Assembly: GCA_964410215.1 (NCBI GenBank) | Contig: CAYPHA010000017.1 | Coordinates: forward strand, 5,772-69,771 | Direction: 5' to 3' | Origin: CAYPHA01 sp964410215 | Lineage (GTDB): Bacteria > Calditrichota > Calditrichia > Calditrichales > CAYPHA01 | Length of the DNA stretch: 64,000 bases | Shown here: positions 17,776 to 26,449 of the stretch, in pieces | Layout: each line of letters opens with the position of its first letter | Numbering within the stretch: position 1 is the stretch's first letter | Position numbers and translations under genes: made by a program | The notes under the pieces: model-generated | What the model saw: only the letters and a program-made list of their open reading frames with translations | Told to the model about the DNA's origin: nothing | Database searches by the model: none

Positions 17776-19488
17776 TTATAACTGGACCCGTACGGTCTGA
17801 ACGGAATTCGCCGCTATGGGGACTTCCGCGTATTGGTGACCAATTTGCAGGTTACAGGAAACGGGATTTTTTGTTGTATTCAATAGCTGAACACTTAACA
17901 GTTTGTTCTCATTAATGGTGGCGCAGGCATGCAACGCATCATTGTCCAGTTCATTCAATTTTTTAAGAGTGTTAACAGCAATGTCACCCGGCCGTATCGT
18001 CCTGCTGAACTGTGCCAGGACATAGTAGATCGGCGTATAATAAATCTTTTTCGATTCGGTATCGATCATGATCGGAGCACCGCAATAATTGCCCACATGG
18101 TTCGGACCGCCGTTTTTATCGAGGACGATATTCCAGTCGATCCATCCGGTAAGCCAGTGATCGATACTTACAATGATATTGCGGGCATAGCGGTGAACCG
18201 GCGTATAGATAGGATGATCCTCAGTTCTGACACCTGCCCAGGTCGCCGAATACCCCCAGTCTGTAGCATTCGCATTCCACCAGAACGCATCGTTATCGAA
18301 CCAATCGCGTTCCTGAAAACGCTCGGGATCCGTAATCCCGGCAGGCGCCTTTTTGCCGAGGTCATCGATACATCCCTCGGTGTGAACGATTGCGAATTCC
18401 GGGAATTTCGCATGCACACTGTCAAACACTTCTTCATAGACCTTGAACGTGCTTTCATACCAGTGGACGGCTGCACCGTAGATGTAGGGTGCCGTTTCCG
18501 GATCAGCAAATATCACATCCGTCCAGTGCTTCAGGCCGTCGCGGTTCTGATCATAGATCAGCAGTTTAATATCAGCATACTTAGCGGACTGCAACCCGGG
18601 GCCTAAATGCGTTTTGATGAATTCATTCTGGGATTCCGGTGTAAAATGCATACTCTCCCATTGTCCGTTATTACCGTGCGGTTCATTGACAGGGGTCATT
18701 CCCCAGATATCAATGCCTTCTTCTTTATAGGCCTGCAGGTATCTGACCAGATAATCGGCATATACGGGAATATACTTCTCCTTCAGTGATCCGCCGGTAC
18801 CCTGCCAGTTATTTTCTTCTGTGCCTGGTATATACCAATCATTGATATCTTTCATCCATGGCGGGGCGGTCCAGGCGGAGGATATGATTCTCAATTCCCT
18901 GTCTTTCTGATTCGCTTTAATCGCGAGGGCTTCTTTGATCATTGGTAATAAATCATATTCGGGATCCAGGATGCCGGGATATTCTGCAGGATTAAAACCC
19001 TCTTTATCAGGCGCAATGGTAAAGCTATTTAGATCTTCATCGCCTTTCTGAGCAGCATAAGAGTACTTTCCTTTAACTGAGAAGTCACACGCTCCGATGT
19101 GTGTACGGGTCAGTGTAAAATTCGCGCCTTTTTCGCTGAAAATTTTTCCCATGACTTCGGCCCTTTTTTCCCTGTTCAAATGGGCTAACACAAAAGCCGA
19201 AGATTCGGTAAAAGAAGTGCCGATTCCGTCGATGGTCTGTTTCAGACTGTCGGGATATACATGTACTGTTGTACCCTCCGCTTCTCCCTCTGTAAAGGAC
19301 ACATTATTTTTAAGGGCCATTTTATCGCCGTTTTCCGCCGTACTGAGAATTTCAGATGTAGTATCTAAATAATAGTTTTTCATAACACCGTCCTGCTTCC
19401 CTGACGTACATGAATTGGCTGATAGTATGACCAGAAGTAGTAACGTAATCCCTATGTCCGTCACTATTTTGAATATTCTTTTACTCAT
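17776..19488 (-). CDS. Lipoprotein GH30 beta-glucanase/glucosidase (candidate beta-1,6-glucanase)
   Basis: 570 residues from the ATG preceded by GGAGGTTAT, an excellent ribosome site; a longer frame upstream lacks one. Lipoprotein signal peptide with Cys27 in LSANSC. GH30 (alpha/beta)8 barrel with side beta domain: QTIDGIGTSFTESSAF at 84-99, WTAPPWMKD at 206-214, acid/base Glu269 in MTPVNEPHG, nucleophile Glu371 in HTEGCID, and WLTGWIDWNIVLD. Best fit is GH30 subfamily 1 or 3. In laminarin loci GH30 enzymes commonly remove beta-1,6-linked glucose branches, which would complement the GH16 and GH17 activities here; that specificity is inference. It is 40 bases downstream of the cytoplasmic GH17 gene. 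Confidence 0.9.
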   Translation of the reverse strand: MSKRIFKIVTDIGITLLLLVILSANSCTSGKQDGVMKNYYLDTTSEILSTAENGDKMALKNNVSFTEGEAEGTTVHVYPDSLKQTIDGIGTSFTESSAFVLAHLNREKRAEVMGKIFSEKGANFTLTRTHIGACDFSVKGKYSYAAQKGDEDLNSFTIAPDKEGFNPAEYPGILDPEYDLLPMIKEALAIKANQKDRELRIISSAWTAPPWMKDINDWYIPGTEENNWQGTGGSLKEKYIPVYADYLVRYLQAYKEEGIDIWGMTPVNEPHGNNGQWESMHFTPESQNEFIKTHLGPGLQSAKYADIKLLIYDQNRDGLKHWTDVIFADPETAPYIYGAAVHWYESTFKVYEEVFDSVHAKFPEFAIVHTEGCIDDLGKKAPAGITDPERFQERDWFDNDAFWWNANATDWGYSATWAGVRTEDHPIYTPVHRYARNIIVSIDHWLTGWIDWNIVLDKNGGPNHVGNYCGAPIMIDTESKKIYYTPIYYVLAQFSRTIRPGDIAVNTLKKLNELDNDALHACATINENKLLSVQLLNTTKNPVSCNLQIGHQYAEVPIAANSVQTVRVQL

Positions 19489-19528
19489 ATAACCTCCAGA
19501 TGTCGGCAGGTGCAAAATTTGGATGATT

Positions 19529-20416
19529 TTAAACGTATTTTAAATTACCTTCCTTATCCCACAGCCCCCAATATGCGCCGACATCGCCTTCTGCATCAAT
19601 CTTCCATGTTTCATCAAAGCTGGAAAAATAGAAGATATCCACATCTTCTTCCGCTGCCCAGGAATAGGTATTAATGAAATACTTTATCGCATTTTCAAAC
19701 GAAGGCAGGGCCGATTTCACCGGAGAGCCCAGGTTAGGCCAACCTGTTTCACTGATGATTACTTTTTTACCATTCGCGGCCTTTACCGCCCGGTTGTACA
19801 TTTCTTTCATATAGAGGAAAGAATGCTCAATGGGATACCCTTCCCAGAACGGATAGCAATTGGCCAGAATAACATCGCATACAGCGGTAATTCGCGGATT
19901 GAGATTGAACTCATAGTAGGCATCAACATAGCCGACAGGGATACCGGGTATCTGCTCTTTCACCCGGGAGATGAATTCGATGATATGGTTCTCAGCCAGA
20001 TCACCACGGAGAAGTACTTCATTTCCCACCGCCACGATATCGGCATAACCTGATTTGGCAACCTCGATGACCCCTTTAATTTCAGCCTCGTTTTTCTCCT
20101 GATCCGAACCCAGCCAGGCGCCGACAAGCGTCTTGATGCCGCTTTCATGGGCGATCCGAGGAATCTGTTCATTCCCATCCGTGCAGGAGAAGGAACGAAT
20201 CCATTTTACATATGGTTTAATAATATCCATTCTGGTTCTAATCTGATCTTCACTAATTTTTGAGCCGGGAGCCTGATGATCAAGATAGACGCTGAACGAC
20301 AAACCGTGGATCCCCTGATTGAGTATTGTAGAAAATATGGATCGCAATTCTTTTCTAAGCATGTGAGAAAAATCCTGACCGCTCAGGGCTGTATAAACGC
20401 GACTTTTACTAGACAT
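19529..20416 (-). CDS. Cytoplasmic GH17 beta-1,3-glucanase-like enzyme
   Basis: 295 residues from the ATG preceded by AGGGAAGCT; a longer frame would run into the upstream stress-protein gene. No signal peptide or lipobox, so predicted cytoplasmic. GH17 motifs: GIHGLSFSVYLDHQAPGSKI near the N-terminus, acid/base Glu133 in AVGNEVLLRG, nucleophile Glu223 in IISETGWPN and FDETWK near the end. Start lies 16 bases after the stress-protein stop, suggesting translational coupling. Likely acts on imported beta-1,3-oligoglucans, alongside the phosphorylase at 8171. Some proteins of this short GH17 type are transglycosylases, so synthetic activity is an alternative. Confidence 0.85.
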   Translation of the reverse strand: MSSKSRVYTALSGQDFSHMLRKELRSIFSTILNQGIHGLSFSVYLDHQAPGSKISEDQIRTRMDIIKPYVKWIRSFSCTDGNEQIPRIAHESGIKTLVGAWLGSDQEKNEAEIKGVIEVAKSGYADIVAVGNEVLLRGDLAENHIIEFISRVKEQIPGIPVGYVDAYYEFNLNPRITAVCDVILANCYPFWEGYPIEHSFLYMKEMYNRAVKAANGKKVIISETGWPNLGSPVKSALPSFENAIKYFINTYSWAAEEDVDIFYFSSFDETWKIDAEGDVGAYWGLWDKEGNLKYV

Positions 20417-20432
20417 AGCTTCCCTTCGGTTT

Positions 20433-20915
20433 TTAGTTATCCTTTGCAAACCGGGTGACCAACACCGGTATTGTTGACCGTCGCAAGACACCGGTTGATG
20501 TATTACCCATCATGGAATCTTCCAGGCCGTCCCGGCCTTTGCTTCCCATCACAATCAAATCACATTTCCTTTCCCGGGCCGTATACAGGATCATTTTCAC
20601 GGGATTTCCCTTTTCCACGATTACATCCTCTATATCAATTTCATCAGAAAAATAATGGTCTTTTACGAGTTCCCTGAATTTGGCTTTAACTTCCTGAAAA
20701 TATTCGTTATTAACCGTAAACCATTTTTGGGCTGCTACGGATCTTTCGATACCGAAATCAAATGCGACCATATCTTTAAATTCCTGTACAACATGGAGTA
20801 ATATAACTTTCGCATTGAATCGCTTGGCAATGCAAGCGGCGTAAGAGAACGCATGGAGTGCATTTTCTGAATCATCTGTAGCGAACAGAATACGCTTTAT
20901 TTCCGGACATTTCAT
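20433..20915 (-). CDS. Universal stress protein (UspA family)
   Basis: 160 residues, a single Usp domain: KRILFATDDSENALHAFSYA at the start (Asp of the nucleotide-binding loop), KVILLHVV in the next strand, and the ATP-binding signature GSKGRDG...GNTSTGVLRRS at the end, indicating an ATP-binding member. It sits inside the glucan operon, 63 bases after the sugar-binding lipoprotein gene and 16 before the cytoplasmic GH17 start. Usp proteins are usually linked to starvation or respiratory stress; a place in a polysaccharide operon suggests a role tied to growth on this glycan, but the partner is unknown. Confidence 0.92.
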   Translation of the reverse strand: MKCPEIKRILFATDDSENALHAFSYAACIAKRFNAKVILLHVVQEFKDMVAFDFGIERSVAAQKWFTVNNEYFQEVKAKFRELVKDHYFSDEIDIEDVIVEKGNPVKMILYTARERKCDLIVMGSKGRDGLEDSMMGNTSTGVLRRSTIPVLVTRFAKDN

Positions 20916-20978
20916 ATATTCTCCCTATCACTTCGTTTAGCTCTTATATTTTAACGTGTCGTATAACAAACGGATGAG

Positions 20979-22007
20979 TCACATGGTCAGGTATTCTTCG
21001 GGAATGCCTTCATATCCCCAGGCTCGCAACTGACGTGACCAGCCACCCAGGTTATCTTTCCAGACCCGAATCAGCTTCATCTCATTGATTTCTTTAACAT
21101 CTTCTTCAAGATAAATTTTATCGATAACCGTGCGTACGGATTCATCACCCCATTTAAAGGTGGGTTGTCCCAGGAAGACATCAACAATACCCTTCTCTAT
21201 ATATTTGAGTTGTACCGGCAGGGCATCTACAGCAACAATCTTATACGGTTCAAGATCGATGCTGTCCGGCAATATCTCATTAAAGAACGGCCATCCGCCG
21301 ACCATTGCCCAACCGTTGAGATCCGGATAAGCTTTCTGCACCTTCATCATTTGCTCAATAGCTGCCTCGGCATTCTCAGCGTGGTAAAATATCCCGATAA
21401 TTTCAATCCCGGGATACTCTTCTGCCGCTTGCTTTACGCCCTGAACCCGTTTCCTGAGGTTAGGCGCACTTTGACTTCCGCCAAGAATGGCGATTTTACC
21501 TGTTTCGCCCATGACTGCAGCCAATTCTTTCATAATATTTTCACCGATTTCAACATCATTGGGTCCATAAAAGGCAAATCGTCTGGATTGGGGCGCATCA
21601 CTGTCAAATGTCATAACAGGAACACCCTTTTCCACGGCCTGGTTGATAGCTCCTGTGAGTATCGAATCATCGGAACAGGAGACGATGATGGCATCCGTGC
21701 CATCGTAAACAGCATTGAGAATACGTTCGGCCTGTTCCTGAGCGCTCTCATTTTTTGGTGTCCGCCAACTGATGTTAACATCGAGCATGTGATATTTGTC
21801 TGATAAATCTTCGGCAGCAGCTTCTGCACCAATCTTTGCAGAAAGGAACACCGGATTCGAGGAGCTTTTAGCCACCATGGTTATGTTTATGGTTTTTGCA
21901 CCGTCAGGTTTTTCTCCAACCAGTTCGTCGGCTATATCCTGACAACCGACAATCAGTAAAAAAGGAAAGATTAAAAATAACATGGTTTTAAAAATCAAAT
22001 TTTTCAT
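20979..22007 (-). CDS. Orphan sugar-binding lipoprotein (ribose/LacI-type periplasmic binding fold)
   Basis: 342 residues. Signal peptide with lipobox LLIVGC (Cys22). Type I periplasmic binding domain from about 40: NITMVAKSSSNPVFLSAKIG, YDGTDAIIVSCSDDS, VPVMTFDSDAP, GGSQSAPNLRKRVQGVKQAA and FLGQPTFKWGDESV, as in ribose/galactose-type proteins of ABC importers. No ABC permease or ATPase gene is present anywhere in the window, and the flanking transporter is an MFS symporter. It may capture oligosaccharide for another system or act as a ligand-binding partner of the hybrid regulator; both are inference. It starts 32 bases after the MFS gene. Confidence 0.85.
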   Translation of the reverse strand: MKNLIFKTMLFLIFPFLLIVGCQDIADELVGEKPDGAKTINITMVAKSSSNPVFLSAKIGAEAAAEDLSDKYHMLDVNISWRTPKNESAQEQAERILNAVYDGTDAIIVSCSDDSILTGAINQAVEKGVPVMTFDSDAPQSRRFAFYGPNDVEIGENIMKELAAVMGETGKIAILGGSQSAPNLRKRVQGVKQAAEEYPGIEIIGIFYHAENAEAAIEQMMKVQKAYPDLNGWAMVGGWPFFNEILPDSIDLEPYKIVAVDALPVQLKYIEKGIVDVFLGQPTFKWGDESVRTVIDKIYLEEDVKEINEMKLIRVWKDNLGGWSRQLRAWGYEGIPEEYLTM

Positions 22008-22039
22008 ATTTTTGATTCCTGATTTTGATACCAGCCGGA

Positions 22040-23503
22040 TTATACGGAGGCTGCAGGTATTATCTCTTTCTTCCGGCGTGCATCGAGTTCTTTACGTATT
22101 TCAAATGACCTCTCTTCTGTCAGTTTGAAGGAGGCTACCGCCCAGATCGACAGTCCGGCTGCCGTGGCCGGTATAAGCACATCAAAAATCCGCATCATCA
22201 GAAAAGTTTGTGACGTTTGCGCTCCCCCCATTTCAACAACAAAACCCGTCGCATTGAGCAGGTATCCGGACAACCCGAAGGCCAGGGCCATGCCCAGTTT
22301 TACCATCCACCAGTAAATGGAACCGAACATACCTTCCCGGCGCTCTCCTGTTTGAAGCTCATCCATATCGCACACATCGGCGATCATCGAACCCATTAAA
22401 GTGAACAGACCACCCATGCCTACCGCCATTAACGGAGCCGGTAACAAGACTTTCCAGGGAGCGAGGGGATCATAGCAGAACCACTTCAGAAGACTGCCTA
22501 ACAGAGTTACGAAGGTCGCAAGCATAAACGTTTTTCGCTTCCCCAGTTTGGATGAAATCCAGGTAACCACGACGATAGCCCCCAGGGTAGAAGCGGTATT
22601 TATAGTGCCAAAGAGGCCCATATATTTTGCGCCCATATCGGTATCGCCGCCACTTACATAAAAAATGGTAATATAGGAACTAAAAGCGCCGACCAGCATG
22701 ATGCCGTTAAAAAGAAAAAATGTTCCGGCGCACAGTTTTAAGAATTCACGTTGTTTTAACGTCGTGATCAGTCCTTTGAAAAAGGCCAGAACATTGGTTT
22801 TAAGGCCGGAAAGCAGGCTTACTTTTTCTTCTTTTACCGTCTCCGCAGCCATAAAGCGTTCCCGTAAAAAGATTGCCGGCATGATACCGACTACAGCCAC
22901 GAAAACACCGATGATAATAGCAAGGGTGCGTGCACCTTCGACAGAATCCGAAAAAAGCCGGTCATTCTCCATGATGGCATAAAACCAGGGCAGCGAAATC
23001 CAGGCAAATTGTCCCATAAAGTTCATTACCGCCATGAGTCGCGTGCGTTCATGATAATCCGATGTTAGTTCATACCCGAGAGCGACCCATGGCGTTGCGA
23101 ATACGGTATAGAACATGTAGAACAGTATAGAGCCGAAAAGAAAAAACCAGAAATAGAACATTTCACTGTGACCGGCAGGCAATTGCCACATCAGGGCAAA
23201 GATCGTACCGACACAGATGGCACCGATAAAGATATAAGGGCGACGTCTGCCAAAACGGGATCGCGTTTTATCGGAAACATAGCCCATAATGGGGTCGGTC
23301 AGAGCGTCCGTGAATCGCGGAATGGCCTGAAGTGTGCCGACCAGTGCCGGATTAATACCGAGACCGACATTGAGCACGATGGACATAAAGCCGATAGCAC
23401 CGCCCAACAGATTATTCACAATAGAACCAAGCCCGTACGAAAATTTGGCGCCCATGGAAAGCCGGTCTTCCGGAGGGGTTTCATGATGTACTTGTGCACT
23501 CAT
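22040..23503 (-). CDS. MFS sugar:cation symporter of the GPH family (second copy)
   Basis: 487 residues with 12 predicted helices. Signature DALTDPIMGYVSDKTRSRFG and RRRPYIFIG after helix 2, and DMDELQTGERREGMFGSIYWW in the second half. It is a clear paralogue of the symporter at 11729-13201: both begin ...HxETPPEDR / HYETAPEDR and share WVALGYELTxDYHERTRLM. Likely imports glucan oligosaccharides across the inner membrane. It lies inside the glucan operon, 48 bases after the GH16 gene, in the position occupied in SusCD-type loci by an inner-membrane MFS. Having two copies may reflect different chain lengths or linkages, which the sequence cannot decide. Confidence 0.9.
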   Translation of the reverse strand: MSAQVHHETPPEDRLSMGAKFSYGLGSIVNNLLGGAIGFMSIVLNVGLGINPALVGTLQAIPRFTDALTDPIMGYVSDKTRSRFGRRRPYIFIGAICVGTIFALMWQLPAGHSEMFYFWFFLFGSILFYMFYTVFATPWVALGYELTSDYHERTRLMAVMNFMGQFAWISLPWFYAIMENDRLFSDSVEGARTLAIIIGVFVAVVGIMPAIFLRERFMAAETVKEEKVSLLSGLKTNVLAFFKGLITTLKQREFLKLCAGTFFLFNGIMLVGAFSSYITIFYVSGGDTDMGAKYMGLFGTINTASTLGAIVVVTWISSKLGKRKTFMLATFVTLLGSLLKWFCYDPLAPWKVLLPAPLMAVGMGGLFTLMGSMIADVCDMDELQTGERREGMFGSIYWWMVKLGMALAFGLSGYLLNATGFVVEMGGAQTSQTFLMMRIFDVLIPATAAGLSIWAVASFKLTEERSFEIRKELDARRKKEIIPAASV

Positions 23504-23551
23504 TGTTATTCCTTTTTTGAATCCAAATGCTGCATTGCAGCTGGGTTAACT

Positions 23552-24396
23552 CTATTTTTCCTCATATACCCTTACGTAATCCACAAGCATGGTTTGTGGA
23601 AAGACAGTCGTGTCATTTGGTGGCCCCACGTAACCTCCTCCGACTGCAATATTAAGAATAATGTAAAAAGGGTGATCGAACACCCACTCTCCGCTCACAT
23701 CATCAGGAGTAATGGTCTGATATAATTGATTATCAACATAAAAGTCGATATAATCCGTTCCCCACTCCACGGCAAACAGGTGGAAGTCGGTGTCAAAGCG
23801 GCCGTTTTGAAGGCTGTAACTTTCGGTAACGCCATTTCCAGCTGAATAACCCGGCCCGTGCACCGTTCCATGTACAATGCTTGTTTCCTGTCCCCTGTAC
23901 TCCATGATGTCAATTTCGCCGCAGGCAGGCCAGCCAACTTCTGAAAAATTGGACCCCAGCAACCAGAAAGCGGGCCAGATACCCTGCCCCCACGGCAGCC
24001 TGATACGGGCTTCAAAACGGCCAAAGGTTTTTTCAAACAAACCCCGTGTTACAATGCGTGCTGAAGTATAGGCGCTTCCCATATAGGATTCCTTCCGGGC
24101 GACAATGGCCAGATTTCCCTGACCGTCAAGGGAAACGTTTTCCGGCCGGTCTGTATCATATTCAAGCTGTCCATTGCCCCAACCCGGAGGCAACCCGTAA
24201 AATGTTCCGTCTCCAATGTCAAAATCCCATTTCATAGAATCAGGTGACTGGCCGGCTGTGCCCTCGNNNNNNNNNNCTGCCAAATAAGTTGCCAGTCACG
24301 TTCTTCCGGCCCCGTGGAATCGCTGCAATACACGAATAAAAGTGAGAAGAAAGCGAATGCGATACTTTTTTTAAACATGCGTGTTATTTTTGCCAT
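23552..24396 (-). CDS. GH16 laminarinase-type endo-beta-1,3-glucanase lipoprotein, reading frame broken by a nominal assembly gap
   Basis: Start at the ATG preceded by AAGGGATTGAA. The N-terminal piece MAKITRMFKKSIAF...LLFVYCSDS is a lipoprotein signal, followed by DWQLIWQ, then 10 N, then EGTAGQSPDSMKWDF in another frame. GH16 enzymes have WQDEFEG here, so the missing residues are almost surely D-E-F, needing 8 missing bases, not 10. The rest is intact: GNGQLEYDTDRPENV, GRFEARIRLPWGQGIWPAFW, catalytic GEIDIMEYRG (two Glu), HGTVHGPGYSAGNG, and a C-terminal MLVDYVRVYEE. This is the bacterial laminarinase type. It follows the binding lipoprotein gene by 100 bases in the operon. Confidence 0.88.
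24267..24276. other. Assembly gap of 10 N inside the GH16 gene
   Basis: Ten N between the codons for DWQLIWQ and EGTAGQ. The two sides are in different frames; a missing length of 8 bases (or 8 plus a multiple of 3) restores one continuous GH16 frame. Confidence 0.97.
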
Positions 24397-24496
24397 TTCA
24401 ATCCCTTTTGTTTGGGAAAGCATGTAATATGAATACATGGTTTCACGTATTCACATTACCATGCCTTTGAACGTTAAGTACTCCCTCGCCGGCTCA

Positions 24497-26365
24497 TTAT
24501 TTGTGCCAGAAGATATTGTCCAGATAAATATCACCGTTTCCATCGAATTTAAGCTGGATAATATCCGACAGGTCGACCGGAGAAAATTCATTGAGTGGTA
24601 TATCCACACTTGTCCAACCCGTGGTGGGAACGGTGAGTGCATACGCTTTCTCGACAGGTCCCGTGCTTATTAAATAGACATTCAGGGCTGTTGAATTTGC
24701 TGTCCAGAAATCAACATGCAGGTACGCCATTCCGGCACCGGAAACATCCTGACTGTTCTGCAACTGGATTCCCTGGTAATTTAAGCCGGAATAGAGCAGC
24801 GTTGCATTTCCCTGAATCAGTGGTTGTGTGACCACTGTAGCCTGCCCCCAATTCGGGAAAAAATCAGTTCCGGCTAAATCAGTATATGCATCACTGAATA
24901 CGGAAACGACATCACCTGTCGCATAGGACGGTGTTGGTGCCGGCGTTGCTGGTTCGGTTGGTGGTTCCCCACCTGTTCCGGCATTGTAAAAATAAACATT
25001 ATCAACGAATACGGTCGGAATATCACCCGATAAGACCAACTGAGCCAGGTGTTCTGTCGATGTCAGGCCGCTAAAATCTGACAACGGGATATCGAAACTA
25101 ATCCATTGCTGCGTGGCCAATGCAGGCGTAGTAGAGGCTGTAAATGTAAGCTCATGCGATGAATCATCGCCACCATCGAAGACGCCGTTCGCACCAAAGT
25201 CAGTGAGCAGAATTTTAAATGTGGCCGGAGCTGCCGTAGGATCAGGCGTCCAGATATCGATATGAAAATGTGTCATATCGGACGCATTTACGGTTGGACT
25301 TGTAAATTCGATACCAACAAAATTAAGATCGGTATAAAGTTTAACATCGTTGCCGGCTACCTGTATATCTTCAGTCTGGGCGTTTGAAAATTCCCAAAAC
25401 GTATTCCAAACCACCCCTGGATGATCCGTGTAGGCATTGCTGAATAAAGATATCACACTATCCGCCGCTATAGTTGGCGTTACCGCCGGTTCTGTGGGTC
25501 CAAATTCTTCACCGATTTGAACGGTAATCGTATCCTGCGCAACGGAACCCAGTTTAACCACAATTTTTGTGGTCCCTGTTGCAATGCCATTTATCTTGCC
25601 ATCAGCCGTAACGGTTGCGACCGACTCATTAAGGGACATGAGAGTGAAATAGGCACTTCCCGCATTTACAATCTTATCGACGCCGTCAACATTGAAACGC
25701 ACGCCGTTAATACCCACATCCAGAACACCACCGATGGCTCCTGTTAACAATGTGTCTTCGAGAATGATCCTCGGATAGGCAATGGTGCCTAAATTTTCAT
25801 ACTTTACTTCATCAAACCAGATAATACTTCCCAGACCATTTTCGTCTGCACCTGCGGAGTACCAGAACATCCCGGTCTCTGCCGTAAGTTTTTCAGGCAA
25901 CGGAATCGGAATAATATATTTTTGCCAGGACGTACCAAATAATATGTCACTTTGGGAGGCGGAGTAGAGCAGGTTCCCGGCATTATCGTTTCCGAAACCT
26001 ACTTCAGCAACTGTCGTCTTACTCGCTTTTCCCCAGAAGGTTAATGCATTATAACCGGACAAATCCCGGGGAAACGTTGAGTAGAACGTACCTCCGGCGT
26101 ACCAGCCTGATGGATCATTTTCACCGGGTACGGTGATTTTTATAGAACTGCTCCCTTCAAAAGTTTCCTCATCATCAATTTCAAAGGCATCTAACTTTGA
26201 GTTTCCAAAAGCAGAATAATCAAGGCCGGGTACAAACTCATCAAGAAACACCTCTGAGAATGCCGGATATGTTGCCGGTTCCAGCGTACTGACATCTCTT
26301 TCACAGCCAAATGTCAGAATCAAAGCGGCTGTTATAAAGAGACCGGTTAAGATTCTCATGATCAT
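24497..26365 (-). CDS. Surface glycan-binding lipoprotein with Ig-like and two repeated binding modules
   Basis: 622 residues from the ATG preceded by GGAGGCAAAAC. Lipoprotein signal with FGC (about residue 20). A first jelly-roll domain (about 30-205: FLDEFVPGLDYSAFG, SSSIKITVPGENDPSGWYAGG, SIIWFDEVKYE) resembles carbohydrate-binding galactose-type sandwiches. Then a BIG2-like Ig domain (VATVTADGKINGIATGTTKIVV), and two modules starting SVISLFSNAYTD and DVVSVFSDAYTD, ending in VFVDNVYFY and IYLDNIFWH. These modules match those of the protein at 13354. No catalytic motif. By position after the barrel gene and before GH16 it takes the place of a surface glycan-binding protein; substrate beta-glucan is inferred. 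Confidence 0.82.
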   Translation of the reverse strand: MIMRILTGLFITAALILTFGCERDVSTLEPATYPAFSEVFLDEFVPGLDYSAFGNSKLDAFEIDDEETFEGSSSIKITVPGENDPSGWYAGGTFYSTFPRDLSGYNALTFWGKASKTTVAEVGFGNDNAGNLLYSASQSDILFGTSWQKYIIPIPLPEKLTAETGMFWYSAGADENGLGSIIWFDEVKYENLGTIAYPRIILEDTLLTGAIGGVLDVGINGVRFNVDGVDKIVNAGSAYFTLMSLNESVATVTADGKINGIATGTTKIVVKLGSVAQDTITVQIGEEFGPTEPAVTPTIAADSVISLFSNAYTDHPGVVWNTFWEFSNAQTEDIQVAGNDVKLYTDLNFVGIEFTSPTVNASDMTHFHIDIWTPDPTAAPATFKILLTDFGANGVFDGGDDSSHELTFTASTTPALATQQWISFDIPLSDFSGLTSTEHLAQLVLSGDIPTVFVDNVYFYNAGTGGEPPTEPATPAPTPSYATGDVVSVFSDAYTDLAGTDFFPNWGQATVVTQPLIQGNATLLYSGLNYQGIQLQNSQDVSGAGMAYLHVDFWTANSTALNVYLISTGPVEKAYALTVPTTGWTSVDIPLNEFSPVDLSDIIQLKFDGNGDIYLDNIFWHK

Positions 26366-26449
26366 GTTTTGCCTCCAGATTTTATATTTTATTTTTTTTA
26401 ATTCGAATTGGGTTAATTCAAACATATATCAAACCTTTTTAAATAGATA

